In this document: in pieces, positions 8,683 to 18,040 of the stretch
Layout: each line of letters opens with the position of its first letter
Position numbering within the stretch: the stretch's first letter is position 1
Assembly (NCBI RefSeq): GCF_003385215.1
Contig: NZ_PQHW01000016.1
Span: 1-64,000, forward strand
DNA: 64,000 bases
From: Amycolatopsis thermalba
Lineage (GTDB): Bacteria > Actinomycetota > Actinomycetes > Mycobacteriales > Pseudonocardiaceae
Direction of reading: 5' to 3'
Position numbers and translations under genes: made by a program
The notes under the pieces: model-generated
The model's input: only the letters and a program-made list of their open reading frames with translations
What the model was told of the DNA's origin: nothing
Database searches by the model: none

Positions 8683-8879
8683 CGATCCGTAGCCGCGTCG
8701 GCGCATCTCTGTGACCGGATGACAGTCGCGTGCCACACAACTGTGACGCGGACACAGCCGAACGTCGTACTAGCCTGCGCCGGATGGTCTACTGATCGCG
8801 ACGGTCGATCAATCGAACCGGTGGCAGGTTCGTGCCGTGGCGGCACCAACGCCCGGCTGCTCCCCCGACACTGGCGATC

Positions 8880-10265
8880 ATGGACAAGCCCGCCGATCCA
8901 CTGGCCGTGACGCTCGCGAACGCCTCGCTGCTCGGCGCCGGATACCTGATGCTCGGCCGTCGGCGGCTCGCGGTCCTCACCGGCCTGGTGACGATCGCGC
9001 TGGTCGCGGTCCTCGCCCTGGCGGTGCGGACCGTGTGGTTCGAGATCGTCGTGCTCGCGTGGTGGGCGGCGATGACCGGGCACGGCTGGTACCTGGCGCG
9101 CCGGGCCGATCGCCCGCCGAACGCGGCCCGGCAGCGGCTGATCGGCCTCGCCGTCGCGCTCCCGGTGCTGCTGGCCGCCGGGCTGCTGCGTTTCGACGCG
9201 GCCCGCATCGAGGGCGACGCCACCGAGGCGCACGGCCGCGGCGACTGCCCGGGCACGCTGGCCGCGCTCGACGGGCTGTGGGCCGGGCACACGCTGGCCG
9301 ACGCGCCACTGACCGTCCGCGCCGCGGAAACCACCCGGGCCTGCCGTCTGCTGCTGGCGGCCGAAGCCCAGCTGGGCAAGGCCCTCGGCGGCGATCCGGC
9401 GAACCTGGAGCGCGCGTTCGCGACCCTGGTGGAGGTGCGCGGGATCCCGGGTCAGGACCAGCGGATCCGGGAGGTGCTGGACCGCTTCACCGCTCGCCTG
9501 CCCGTCCCCGACCCGTGCGACACCGCCGCGATCACCGACTGGCTCCGCCAGGGCGCCCGCGGCCCCGTGCTGGACCACGCCGCTGCCGTGGTCCCCCGGG
9601 TCGCGCCCGCCGCCCTCGCCGGATGCGCGGACCGGCTGATGGCCGCGAACGACTGGCCGCGGGCCCGCGACCGGTACCAGCAGATCGTCGACCAGTACCC
9701 CGGGCACGAGCTGACCGCGCGGGCCGGTGACGGCGTCACCCGCGCCACCCAGGCGATCGAGCTGGCGAACGTGCGCGATCTGCTGGAGGTCTCCTACCCC
9801 GGCGCCGAACCCGAGTACTGCGACCACCCGGCGCCCTACAGCGCCGCGGCACCGTACGGCGACGGGCCGAACCGGGCGCTGGTCTTCGGCGACGACGAGC
9901 ACCTGAGCCGGTTCCCCGCGGAGTGGCGGGCCGGTGGCCCCACCGACGCGGTGGCGGTGATCTGCGCGGGCACGACGGACTACGGCGCACAGGTGCGGTC
10001 GTGTCCGTACGAGTCGGGACTGAGCCCGTACGGCTACCAGGACGTGTCCTTCCGGAAGATCGCGATCCCGGTGCGCGTGTACGAGGTGAAGACGGGGCGG
10101 CTGGTCACCGACACCCGGGTGGAGATCGGCGGCGCCTCCTGCCCGCCGGTGCTGCACTACCGGACCTACATCGACCTGGCGGTCGACATCCCGCCGAGCC
10201 AGGTGTACGTGACGCCCTCGGACGCCGACGTGCGCGCGGCGTTCCAGCCGCTGGTCGACCCGTGA
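8880..10265 (+). CDS. Membrane-anchored protein of unknown function, TPR-like
   Basis: 461 aa. Three hydrophobic segments lie at about residues 10-25, 30-48 and 88-105, the first with a Gly/Leu-rich YLMLGRRRLAVLTGLVT. The rest is soluble: helical repeats around 250-290 (ANDWPRARDRYQQIVDQYPGH) resemble a single TPR, and residues 310-461 form a beta-rich domain with several Cys (CDHP, VICAG, RSCPYE, GASCPP), suggesting disulfides outside the membrane. I do not recognise the family. The ATG at 8880 is chosen because the upstream 16 codons lack hydrophobic or conserved character. Confidence 0.7.
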   Translation: MDKPADPLAVTLANASLLGAGYLMLGRRRLAVLTGLVTIALVAVLALAVRTVWFEIVVLAWWAAMTGHGWYLARRADRPPNAARQRLIGLAVALPVLLAAGLLRFDAARIEGDATEAHGRGDCPGTLAALDGLWAGHTLADAPLTVRAAETTRACRLLLAAEAQLGKALGGDPANLERAFATLVEVRGIPGQDQRIREVLDRFTARLPVPDPCDTAAITDWLRQGARGPVLDHAAAVVPRVAPAALAGCADRLMAANDWPRARDRYQQIVDQYPGHELTARAGDGVTRATQAIELANVRDLLEVSYPGAEPEYCDHPAPYSAAAPYGDGPNRALVFGDDEHLSRFPAEWRAGGPTDAVAVICAGTTDYGAQVRSCPYESGLSPYGYQDVSFRKIAIPVRVYEVKTGRLVTDTRVEIGGASCPPVLHYRTYIDLAVDIPPSQVYVTPSDADVRAAFQPLVDP

Positions 10266-10288
10266 GGGCGGGCAGGCCCGCCCTCACG
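10261..10288. terminator. Bidirectional terminator
   Basis: Perfect 12-bp arms CGTGAGGGCGGG (10261-10272) and CCCGCCCTCACG (10277-10288) with loop CAGG. It contains the TGA stop of the rightward gene and lies 11 bp past the stop of the leftward alcohol dehydrogenase, so it can serve both. It marks the end of the mycofactocin operon. Confidence 0.85.
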
Positions 10289-10299
10289 GGTGAGCGCAC

Positions 10300-11415
10300 T
10301 CAGTCCGCCGAGTGCATGAGCACGCCGCGGATGTTCTTCCCGTCGCGCAGGTCCTGGTAGCCCTCGTTGACCTCTTCGAGCGAGTACCGCTTGGTGACCA
10401 GCTCGTCGAGCTTCACGTGGCCGGCCTGGTACAGGCGCAGCAGGCGGAGGATGTCGTACTGCGGGTTGGCCGAGCCGAACAGCGTGCCCTTGACCGTCTT
10501 CTCGAACAGGGTCATCACGCCGCCGGACAGGTGCACCGTCAGCTTCTCCGGGTTGGCCAGGCCGGTGATCACGACCGTGCCGCCCTTGCCGACCACGTTG
10601 AACGCGTCCGTCACGACCTGCTCGTCCACCGTGCCGACGGTGATCAGCGCCTGGTCGGCCATCTGGCCCCAGGTCAGCTCGGCGACCTTCGCGGCGGCCT
10701 CGTCCGCCGAGGCGAACGCGTGGGTGGCGCCCAGTTCCATCGCCTTCTCGCGCTTGAAGGCGACCGGGTCGACCGCGATCACGTTCGCGGCACCCGCGTG
10801 CGCGGCGCCCTGGACGGCGTTGATGCCGATCCCGCCGATGCCGTAGACGACGCAGGTGTCACCCGCGCGGACGCCGCCGGCGTAGTTGGCCGTGGCCCAG
10901 CCGGTCGGTACACCGCAGCCCACCAGCACCGCCGTCTCCAACGGCAGCCAGTCGTCCACCTTGACCACCGAGTGCTCGGAGATCGTGGCGCGCTCGGAGA
11001 ACGTGCCGAGCATGCACATGGCGCCGTAGTCGGTGCCGCCGCGGTGGAAGCGGAAGGTGCCGTCGGGCATGTGCCCGTCGAGGATCGTCGCGCCCATGTC
11101 GCACAGGTTCGAGCGGCCGGTGGCGCAGTAGCGGCAGTGGCCGCAGTTCGGGATGAAGCTGCACACGACGTGGTCGCCCGGCTTGACCTTGGAGACGCCC
11201 GGGCCGACGTCTTCGATGATCCCGGCGCCCTCGTGCCCGCCCACGATCGGGAACCGCGGCACGAGGTCGTTGTCGATCAGGTGCAGGTCCGAGTGGCACA
11301 GGCCGGCGGCCGTGTACTTGATCAGAACCTCGCCTTCGCGTGGACCGTCGAGCTCGAGTTCCTCGATCTCGAACGGCTTGCCCGCGGAGTGCAGGACTGC
11401 GGCCTTGGTCTTCAC
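10300..11415 (-). CDS. NDMA-dependent (nicotinoprotein) alcohol dehydrogenase
   Basis: 371 aa. Zinc MDR with CHSDLHL, GGHEGAGII, the structural-zinc loop CGHCRYCATGRSNLC and the cofactor motif YGIGGIGINAVQGA. The conserved HRGGTDYGAMCMLGTFSE stretch is typical of the mycofactocin-associated family (Rxyl_3153 type), whose NAD stays bound and is reoxidised by mycofactocin in the cell or by the dye NDMA in vitro. It lies 41 bp after mftE with the same strand, as the last gene of the operon. The start is GTG 11415, five bases after GAGGTG; a GTG three codons earlier (11424) lacks an RBS. Confidence 0.88.
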   Translation of the reverse strand: MKTKAAVLHSAGKPFEIEELELDGPREGEVLIKYTAAGLCHSDLHLIDNDLVPRFPIVGGHEGAGIIEDVGPGVSKVKPGDHVVCSFIPNCGHCRYCATGRSNLCDMGATILDGHMPDGTFRFHRGGTDYGAMCMLGTFSERATISEHSVVKVDDWLPLETAVLVGCGVPTGWATANYAGGVRAGDTCVVYGIGGIGINAVQGAAHAGAANVIAVDPVAFKREKAMELGATHAFASADEAAAKVAELTWGQMADQALITVGTVDEQVVTDAFNVVGKGGTVVITGLANPEKLTVHLSGGVMTLFEKTVKGTLFGSANPQYDILRLLRLYQAGHVKLDELVTKRYSLEEVNEGYQDLRDGKNIRGVLMHSAD

Positions 11416-11456
11416 ACCGATCACCTCTTTGTGACAGGGGTCTCATGCACCGACTG

Positions 11457-12134
11457 CTACATGATGCCATCTCTGGCAAGCGCCGCGGCAGCTTCAAGTA
11501 GAGCGTCCGTCCATCGACTGAGGGTGGCGCGCCCCGCTTCCGCGCTCGCCCCCGCGGGGTCACCCAGCACCCCGTTCGGACTCACCCCACGCACACCTTC
11601 GTCACGCAACCGTCCGATGAGTTCCGGCAACGGCCGCGTCTGGCCGGGCTCGAACCGGTTCGTGCGCACGGCTTCCGGCCGCAACGCGAGCATCACCGAC
11701 GTCTCCAGCCGCCCGGCGTGCGTGTCGTCGGCCGGGCCGTCCGGGCACCACGCGCGCACGTTCCGGCCCTCGTGACGCAGTTTCGCCACCGCGCGGCGCA
11801 GCGGGAGCGCGTTGCCGCCGTGCGCGGACACCAGCAGCACCCCGGCGAAGGCGTCCGCGGACCGCACCAGCTCGACCACGAGGAGTTCGGTGGCTTCCTG
11901 ACCGATCGAGAGCGTACCGGGAAAATCGGCGTGCTCCCCGCTGGAGCCGTAGGGCAGGGCGGGCGCGACGACGACCTCCGGCCGGGCCGCGCCGAGGCGG
12001 CGGCACAGCTCGGCCGCGATCTCGGTGTCCACCGTGTACGGCAGGTGCGGACCGTGCTGCTCGGTGGCGCCCAGCGGCACGGCCAGCAGGCGGCGGTCGC
12101 CGAGTTCGGGCCAGGCGAGATCGGCGAGGTTCAT
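11457..12134 (-). CDS. mftE: Mycofactocin precursor peptidase MftE
   Basis: 225 aa, creatininase fold. Metal ligands sit in GATEQHGPHLPYTVDTEIA (Glu, His, Asp) and in YGSSGEHADFPGTLS; AHGGNALPLRRAV is the usual glycine-rich loop. MftE cleaves the modified MftA peptide to release the C-terminal Val-Tyr-derived AHDP. Its ATG overlaps the mftF stop by four bases (ATGA). Length is normal for the family. Confidence 0.9.
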   Translation of the reverse strand: MNLADLAWPELGDRRLLAVPLGATEQHGPHLPYTVDTEIAAELCRRLGAARPEVVVAPALPYGSSGEHADFPGTLSIGQEATELLVVELVRSADAFAGVLLVSAHGGNALPLRRAVAKLRHEGRNVRAWCPDGPADDTHAGRLETSVMLALRPEAVRTNRFEPGQTRPLPELIGRLRDEGVRGVSPNGVLGDPAGASAEAGRATLSRWTDALLEAAAALARDGIM

Positions 12135-13489
12135 GGCCTTTTGCCCGGCCAGTTGGAGAGATCGGGGATCAGCGGGCCGGGTTCGTCCTCGCGCAGGCAG
12201 CCGCGCCACACCCCGGCGCCGTAGGCGAGGTCGTCGGCGGCGCGGGCCAGCAGCCACCGGAGCGGGTCGATGTCCGGCCGGGTGCGGGCCCAGTCGAGGA
12301 GGTGCCGGGCGTAGGTCAGGGCCAGGACGCGGCGGCCGCGCCGGGACAGCGCCAGCAACGGGATCGCGGCCGGGCCCCACGCACGGGTCAGGGCGTCGGC
12401 GAGGAAGCGGCCCGCGGCGACGTGCCCGCGCAGGGCGATGCCGAGCGCTTCCTTCGCCGGCACGTCGAGGGGTTTCAGCTTGCGGGGCAACAGAGCGGCG
12501 GTGGCGAGCGCGATCGCGACGCCGGTCTTCGGCCGTCCGGCGGCGAGCGCGAGCCAGGCCAGCGCGGTCCAGCCGGACACCCGCACCGGCGCGAGCGCTT
12601 GCCGCCCATGCCGTTTGGCGAGTGGCGCGGCGGAGGTGCCGTAGTTGTACCGCTGTTTCAGCCAGGCACGCCAGGTGGTGCGTGGTTCGTGCTCCACTTC
12701 GGACTCCGGCTCGTAGCGCACGGAGCCGCCGGCGTCGACGAGGCGCCAGATCAGGTCGACGTCCTCGCCGAACCGCAGGTCCTCGTCGAAGCCGTGGATC
12801 GCCTGCAGCGCCGAGGTGCGCACGACGAGTGCGGCGGTGGGCAGGTAGGTGATGCGGCCGCGGGGGCGGACCTGCGTTGGGGTGGCGCCCATGTCCAAAG
12901 AGGACTGCAGTTGTTCGTAGCGGGACAGGGCTTCCGGGCCGGGCGCGCTGCGCACCCGCGGCGCGACGGCCACCACGGCGGGGTCCTGGAACTGCGCGAG
13001 CAGCGGCCCGAGCCAGCCCGGTGCGGGCCGGGTGTCGGCGTCGAGGAAGGCGACCAGCTCGGTGGTGACCTTGCGCCAGCCGGTGTTGCGGGCGGCGGCC
13101 GGGCCACGCGGGACGGGATGCCGGTCGACGGCGTGCGGCACGGGCACGGCGGACCCGTCGTCGACGACGAGCGTCTCGCGGACGTCGGCCAGGCGCGGGA
13201 GGAGCCCGGCGAGGCGGTCGGCGTGGTCGCGGACCGGGACGACGACGGTGACGTCCTGCGGGGTCAGGTGCACCTCGGGGTAGGTGGGGTGGACCATGCC
13301 GGCGAGGACGAGTTTGTCCGCGAGCCGCCGGTGGTGGGGCTGGTCGCCGACCGCCGCGCCGGCCGCCCACTGGGCGAACAGGCGCGCCCCGGCGGCGGAG
13401 AGCTTGATGACGCGCAGGGGCGAGCCCCCGAGGAGAACGCGCCCCCCGGCGACGGCCTTGGTGGAGGGATCCAGGCGGAGCACCGTCAT
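12131..13489 (-). CDS. mftF: Mycofactocin glycosyltransferase MftF
   Basis: 452 aa, GT2 (GT-A) fold. VTVVVPVRDHADRLAGLL starts the nucleotide-sugar domain at about residue 80; VVDDGS and the metal-binding AFLDADTRPAPGW (about 148) follow; GFDEDLRFGEDVDLIWRL is the acceptor-site motif. About two hydrophobic segments near residues 310-345 and 385-400 suggest membrane association. MftF adds the oligoglucose tail to mycofactocin. The N-terminal 70 residues (KAVAGGRVLLGGSPLRVIKL) are a PqqD-like module typical of MftF. Start ATG 13489 overlaps the SDR stop. Confidence 0.9.
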   Translation of the reverse strand: MTVLRLDPSTKAVAGGRVLLGGSPLRVIKLSAAGARLFAQWAAGAAVGDQPHHRRLADKLVLAGMVHPTYPEVHLTPQDVTVVVPVRDHADRLAGLLPRLADVRETLVVDDGSAVPVPHAVDRHPVPRGPAAARNTGWRKVTTELVAFLDADTRPAPGWLGPLLAQFQDPAVVAVAPRVRSAPGPEALSRYEQLQSSLDMGATPTQVRPRGRITYLPTAALVVRTSALQAIHGFDEDLRFGEDVDLIWRLVDAGGSVRYEPESEVEHEPRTTWRAWLKQRYNYGTSAAPLAKRHGRQALAPVRVSGWTALAWLALAAGRPKTGVAIALATAALLPRKLKPLDVPAKEALGIALRGHVAAGRFLADALTRAWGPAAIPLLALSRRGRRVLALTYARHLLDWARTRPDIDPLRWLLARAADDLAYGAGVWRGCLREDEPGPLIPDLSNWPGKRP

Positions 13490-14271
13490 GCCGTGAAACC
13501 CCCGTCCGCGTGGAGCACCGTGCCGGTGATCGCGCTCGCGTCGGGGCCGCACAGCCAGCACACCGCCGCGGCCACCTCGTCGGGTTCCAGCAGGCGCTCG
13601 GCGAGCTGGTGCTGCGCGAACTCCTCGACGTCGTCCAGTTCGTACAGTTCGGCCGTCGCCTCCAGCATCGGTGTGCGCGTCGAGCCCGGGGAGACGGCCG
13701 TCGCGGTGATGCCGGTGCCGCGCAGGTCCGTGGCGAGGCCCCGGATCAGCCCGACGACCGCGTGTTTGGCCGCGTTGTAGCCGGCCAGCCGCCACAAGCC
13801 GGTGTGCCCGGCGGCCGAGGCGAGCGCGACGAACCGTCCACTGCGCGGCCGCGGGCGGCGCAGCAGGGCCGGCACCGCCGCGCGGGCCAGGTGGAAGACG
13901 CCGTCCACCCCGGCGCCGAACAGCGATTCCCATTCGGAATCGGTGGTCTCCCACAGCGGCCGCCCACCGGCCATGACCGCCGCGGCGGCGACCGCCGCGT
14001 CCAGCCCGCCGAACTCCCGCTCGGCGACGCCGACGGCCGCGTCGAGAGCCCGCTGGTCCCGCACATCCCCGACGACGTCGATCACCTGGCCCGGCCATTT
14101 CGCGGCGACCTCGGCGAGCTGCTCCCGACGCGCGAGCGGATAGCCCAGCCCGGGCAAATCCTCGGCGACGTCCACGGCGACCACCCGCCAGCCCTCCTCC
14201 GCAAGCCGATGCACGACGGCCGCCCCGATCCCGCGCCCGGCCCCCGTCACCACGGCGACGCGCCGGGCCAC
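13486..14271 (-). CDS. Mycofactocin-coupled SDR oxidoreductase
   Basis: 261 aa, classical SDR fold. Cofactor motif VTGAGRGIGAAVV at the N-terminus, a variable loop LPGLGYPLARREQLAEVAAK, then catalytic Ser in ALASAAGHTGLW, Tyr-x3-Lys as YNAAK, and a C-terminal TGTVLHADGGF. The LGYPLA insertion is characteristic of SDRs that occur only with mycofactocin, whose NAD is non-exchangeable. Start GTG 14271 has GGAG eight bases upstream. A GTG at 14313 overlapping the OYE2 stop (GTGA) would add 14 residues and is also plausible. Substrate unknown; it probably oxidises an alcohol. Confidence 0.82.
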   Translation of the reverse strand: MARRVAVVTGAGRGIGAAVVHRLAEEGWRVVAVDVAEDLPGLGYPLARREQLAEVAAKWPGQVIDVVGDVRDQRALDAAVGVAEREFGGLDAAVAAAAVMAGGRPLWETTDSEWESLFGAGVDGVFHLARAAVPALLRRPRPRSGRFVALASAAGHTGLWRLAGYNAAKHAVVGLIRGLATDLRGTGITATAVSPGSTRTPMLEATAELYELDDVEEFAQHQLAERLLEPDEVAAAVCWLCGPDASAITGTVLHADGGFTA

Positions 14272-14309
14272 GTGATCATCTCCACGCGGGGAGCGTGCCA
14301 CTTCAACCG

Positions 14310-16235
14310 TCACAACGACACCCCCACCCGATACCCCTCCACCACCGCCGCGTGCGCTCGCCTCGGTGTGACGCAATCCCCCGCCCGCAGCACACGGAAC
14401 GGCGCCTCCCGCAGGGCGTGCCACAGCGTGTCCTCCGGTTCCTGGTGCGTCGCGCACACCACCCAGTCGCAGCGGGCCTCCCTGGTCTCGCCGGTCGTGT
14501 GCTTCAGCATCCGCAACGCCACGCCCCCATCCTCCGTCGCCGCGGCGGTGAGCACCATCTCGTCCGTCCGCTCCGCGATCCCGAGCGCGTGCGCCCGCCG
14601 TGCGAACAGCTCCCGGTCCAGCGTGAGCCCGAGGTCCTGCCCCACCACCATCCCCGGCGTCGACACCGTCACCCGGCACCCCCGCGCGGCCAGCAGCTCC
14701 GCCACCGACGTCGCCGGGTGGAAGCCCACCTCGTCGATCACCACCACCTCACCCGACGGCGAAACCCGGCCCAGCACCTCCCGCGCGTGCACCACCCGCG
14801 GCGAAACCGCCCACTCCGGCAGCACCGGCCGGGCCCCCGTCGCCAGCACCACGGCGTCCGGCGCCTCGTCCAGCAACACCGCAGGCGTCGCCGCGCACCC
14901 TGTCGTCAAGTCGACACCCGCGCGCCGGCAGTCGGTCAGCAGGTTGCGCACCAGGTCCCCCAGCTCGGCCCGCCCCGGCGCGGTCGCCGCCAGCGCGATC
15001 TGCCCGCCCGGCTCACCGCGCTCCAGCACCGTGACGTGGTGTCCCCGCTCCGCCGCCGTCGCCGCCGCCGTCAGCCCCGCCGGGCCCGCGCCGACGACCA
15101 GCACCCGCTTCGGACGCGGCCCCGGCGGCGGCAGCGGCACCGCCTCCCGCCCGGCGCGCGGGTTCTCCACGCACCCCAGCCACCGGTTGAGTCCCATCCG
15201 CCCCACGCACTCCTGGTTGCACGACAGGCACGTCCGCACCTCCCGCCCGGCCCGCGCCTTCGCCGCGAACGACGGGTCGGCGATCTGCCCGCGCACCACC
15301 CCGACCAGGTCGCACCGCCCCTCAGCCAGCGCGCGCTCGGCCTCCTCGGGCGACTTGATCCGCCCGATGCCGACCACCGGCACCGGCACCGCCCGCCGCA
15401 ACGTCTCGGACACCGGCAACGCGTACCCCCGCGGCACCGCCATCGACGGCTCGACCAGGTACAACGTCGAGGTCGCGACCCCGATCGAGGTGTTCAGGTA
15501 GTCGATTCCGGGCGCGATCATCCGCGCCACCTCGACCGCCTCGCCGAGCGTGATGCCGCCCTCGACCAGGTCGTCGCCGGACAGCCGCACCCCGAGCGCG
15601 CGGTCCGGGCCGATCGCCGCGCGCACCGCCGCGATGATCTCGAGCAGGATCCGGGCCCGGTTCGCCAGCGGCCCGCCGTAGTCGTCGGTGCGCAGGTTCG
15701 TCGCGGGCGCCAGGAACCCGCGCACCAGCGACGACTGCGAGCACTGGATCTCCACGCCGTCGAACCCGCCCGCGGCGCAGTGCCGCGCGACCCGCCCGAA
15801 CCCGGCGACCACCTCGGCGATCTCCGCGGCGGACATCGCCTTGGGCACCTCGCGGAACAGCGGATCCGGCACCGGCGAAGGCGCCCACACCGCGCGCCGC
15901 GTGTACCTCGACGACGCCTGCCCGCCGTTGTGGTTGAGCTGCGCGAAGATCGGCACCCCGTGCGCGTGCACCGCGCCGGTGATACGGCGGTAGCCGGGCA
16001 CGACCTCCGGCCGGTACCCGTGGATCACCTTCTCGTAGGGCCAGTCCGAGGGGTGCACCACGTGTTCCTCGGTGATGATCAGCCCGGCGCCGCCCGCGGC
16101 CCGCTCGGCGTAGTACGCCGCGTGCTGCTCGGTGGGCAGGTTGCCGGTGGCGTAGTTGGTCAGGTGCGCGGCGAACACGATCCGGTTGCGCACCTCGACC
16201 GGCCCCAGCCGCAACGGCTCGAACAGCAGGCTCAC
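14310..16235 (-). CDS. Mycofactocin-system FadH/OYE oxidoreductase 2
   Basis: 641 aa. Residues 1-330 are an FMN TIM barrel of the Old Yellow Enzyme class (VRNRIVFAAHLTNYATGN, then NHNGGQ). A 4Fe-4S motif, CLSCNQECVGRMGLNRWLGC, is at about 341-360. The C-terminal half is an FAD/NAD(P) domain starting VLVVGAGPAGLTAAATAAE at about 385. This is the 2,4-dienoyl-CoA reductase layout. The GTG start overlaps the OYE1 stop by four bases. The second of two paralogous OYEs here. With mftD missing from the locus, one might act in cofactor maturation, but a role with an unsaturated substrate is equally likely. Confidence 0.88.
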   Translation of the reverse strand: MSLLFEPLRLGPVEVRNRIVFAAHLTNYATGNLPTEQHAAYYAERAAGGAGLIITEEHVVHPSDWPYEKVIHGYRPEVVPGYRRITGAVHAHGVPIFAQLNHNGGQASSRYTRRAVWAPSPVPDPLFREVPKAMSAAEIAEVVAGFGRVARHCAAGGFDGVEIQCSQSSLVRGFLAPATNLRTDDYGGPLANRARILLEIIAAVRAAIGPDRALGVRLSGDDLVEGGITLGEAVEVARMIAPGIDYLNTSIGVATSTLYLVEPSMAVPRGYALPVSETLRRAVPVPVVGIGRIKSPEEAERALAEGRCDLVGVVRGQIADPSFAAKARAGREVRTCLSCNQECVGRMGLNRWLGCVENPRAGREAVPLPPPGPRPKRVLVVGAGPAGLTAAATAAERGHHVTVLERGEPGGQIALAATAPGRAELGDLVRNLLTDCRRAGVDLTTGCAATPAVLLDEAPDAVVLATGARPVLPEWAVSPRVVHAREVLGRVSPSGEVVVIDEVGFHPATSVAELLAARGCRVTVSTPGMVVGQDLGLTLDRELFARRAHALGIAERTDEMVLTAAATEDGGVALRMLKHTTGETREARCDWVVCATHQEPEDTLWHALREAPFRVLRAGDCVTPRRAHAAVVEGYRVGVSL

Positions 16236-18040
16236 AGCGCCACCGCCGCCCGGCGACCGTCCAGAACGGCTTCGTGGATGGTCCGGGGCGCCACCGCGTC
16301 ACCGACCGTCGTCCCGGACAGCGCGGCATCCGGCAACCGGTGTCCACAATGGATCACGACACCACACGGCAGCTCCCGGCGTTCCCCGGTGAGCACGTCC
16401 TCCACCACCACGTGATCCCGGCGCACCACGCGAAGACGCGACCGCTTGACGAGCGTGACCCCCGCCCGTTGCAGACGCGCGTTCACCCCGGCGATGTCGC
16501 GCACCTGCGTCGCGATCACCGGATCCGGGCTGACGATCGCCACCGGACGCGCGGCGGCCAGCAGTTCCGCGACACCCGCGCCGGTCCAGTCGCCGAGCGG
16601 ATCGTGCACCACGACCGGCCCGTCCGGCAGCGTCGCACCGTCCAGCACGGCAACCACATCGAGCACGCGACCGCCCTCGACGGCGTAGTCACGCGGGCCG
16701 GGCCGGCTGCCGGTCGCCACGATCACCGGCCGCCCGTCCCCGGCGCGGGTCTCCACCCCGGTCGAGATCCGCACCCCCAGCCGCCGGACCTCGGCCTCCA
16801 GCCAGTCCACCAGCCGCGCCAGCCGGTCCCGACCGGCGAGCCGCGCCGCGACACGCACCATCCCACCGAGCCGGTCGGCCCGCTCGGTCAGCTCGACGTC
16901 GAACCCCCGCAACGCGAGCACGCGCGCGGCTTCCAACCCGGCCGGCCCGCCACCGACCACCAGCACTTCCCCGCCACCCGCGCCGGCCACGAGGTCCTCG
17001 GTCTCGTGCCCGCTGCCCGGTTCGCCGATGCAGCTGACGATCGGGTTGCGCGGGTCCCGCACGCGGCAGTTCTGGTTGCACAGCACGCACGGCCGCGGCG
17101 CCGTCCCCGCCCGCAGATGCCGGACCAGGTCCGGATCGGCGATCTGCGCGCGGGTCATCTCGACCAGCCCGGCGAACTCCAGCGCCCGCTCCGCGAGTGC
17201 CGGATCGACCACGCTGCCCTGGCACACCGTCAAGGTCCGCCCGGACACCGTCCGGCACAGATCGAGGTTGAACCCCGGTTCCGTCCGCAGATCGGGCCGG
17301 GCATCCGCGAACGCCGAACCGCGCACCGGCACCAGGTAGTCGATCCCACCGGGCACGGGAGCGGTCTCCGGCGTGATTCCGCCCCACGGCGCACCCTCGT
17401 CGCACGCCAGGCGCAGCCCGAGGATCCGGTCCCCGATCGCCTCCCGGACCACCGCCAGCACCTCACGCAGCAACCGCCCCCGGTCACCGTAGGCGTCCGT
17501 GCGCCGGTTGGTCAGCCCGGAACAGAACTGCCGCAGCAGCGAGTACTGGCCGGCGTCGATCTCCACACCGTCCACACCGGACCCAACGGCCAGTGCCGCC
17601 GCGGCGCGGAACCCGTCGACCACCGCCGCGACCTCCGGGCCCTCCATCTCCATCGGCAGTTCCCGGCTCACCGGATCCGGCACGCGCGACGGTGCCCACA
17701 GCGCAGACTGGTGGTAGGCCGACGAGCCCTGCCCGCCGGCGTGCCCGAGTGACGCGATCACAAGCGTCCCGTGTGGACGGCAGGCGTCCACGATGGACGT
17801 CCAACCAGGACCACACGACGCGGCCAGCGGGGCGCGCTCGTACGGCCAATCGGAGGGATGCACGCTCGCCGTCTCGGTCACGATGACCCCGGCGCCACCC
17901 TCGGCCCGCCGCCGGTAGTAGGCGACGTGCCGGTCGGCGAGCGCCCGGCCCCGAGCCAGGTTGGTTTCGTGCGGACCGAAGAGGACCCGGCTCGGGGCGG
18001 TGCCGCCGCCGACCCGGACGGGGCCGGCGAGCCTGCTCAT
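16232..18040 (-). CDS. Mycofactocin-system FadH/OYE oxidoreductase 1
   Basis: 602 aa with the same layout as its downstream neighbour: OYE barrel (residues 1-300; PSRVLFGPHETNLARGRALA, GHAGGQGSSAYH), 4Fe-4S motif CVLCNQNCRVRDPRNPIVSC at about 322-341, and an FAD/NAD(P) half beginning VLVVGGGPAGLEAARVLAL at about 364. The two share architecture but have clearly diverged. The ATG overlaps the mftC stop (ATGA) and the stop overlaps the OYE2 start. Some mycofactocin clusters carry both OYE types; function is unproven. Confidence 0.88.
   Translation of the reverse strand: MSRLAGPVRVGGGTAPSRVLFGPHETNLARGRALADRHVAYYRRRAEGGAGVIVTETASVHPSDWPYERAPLAASCGPGWTSIVDACRPHGTLVIASLGHAGGQGSSAYHQSALWAPSRVPDPVSRELPMEMEGPEVAAVVDGFRAAAALAVGSGVDGVEIDAGQYSLLRQFCSGLTNRRTDAYGDRGRLLREVLAVVREAIGDRILGLRLACDEGAPWGGITPETAPVPGGIDYLVPVRGSAFADARPDLRTEPGFNLDLCRTVSGRTLTVCQGSVVDPALAERALEFAGLVEMTRAQIADPDLVRHLRAGTAPRPCVLCNQNCRVRDPRNPIVSCIGEPGSGHETEDLVAGAGGGEVLVVGGGPAGLEAARVLALRGFDVELTERADRLGGMVRVAARLAGRDRLARLVDWLEAEVRRLGVRISTGVETRAGDGRPVIVATGSRPGPRDYAVEGGRVLDVVAVLDGATLPDGPVVVHDPLGDWTGAGVAELLAAARPVAIVSPDPVIATQVRDIAGVNARLQRAGVTLVKRSRLRVVRRDHVVVEDVLTGERRELPCGVVIHCGHRLPDAALSGTTVGDAVAPRTIHEAVLDGRRAAVAL

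Noticed and set aside
8771-8794. Leaderless four-codon ORF (MVY) upstream of 8880
   Set aside because: TAGCCT and an ATG six bases later fit the pattern, but four codons is too short to separate from chance.
12302-13780. Large plus-strand frame opposite mftF
   Set aside because: No domain, and mftF on the other strand has clear GT2 motifs and operon overlaps.
14310-18040. Reading one of the OYE genes as mftD
   Set aside because: MftD has the lactate-oxidase (LLDP) fold. Both genes have OYE barrel, 4Fe-4S and FAD/NAD(P) domains, so they are not MftD by family.
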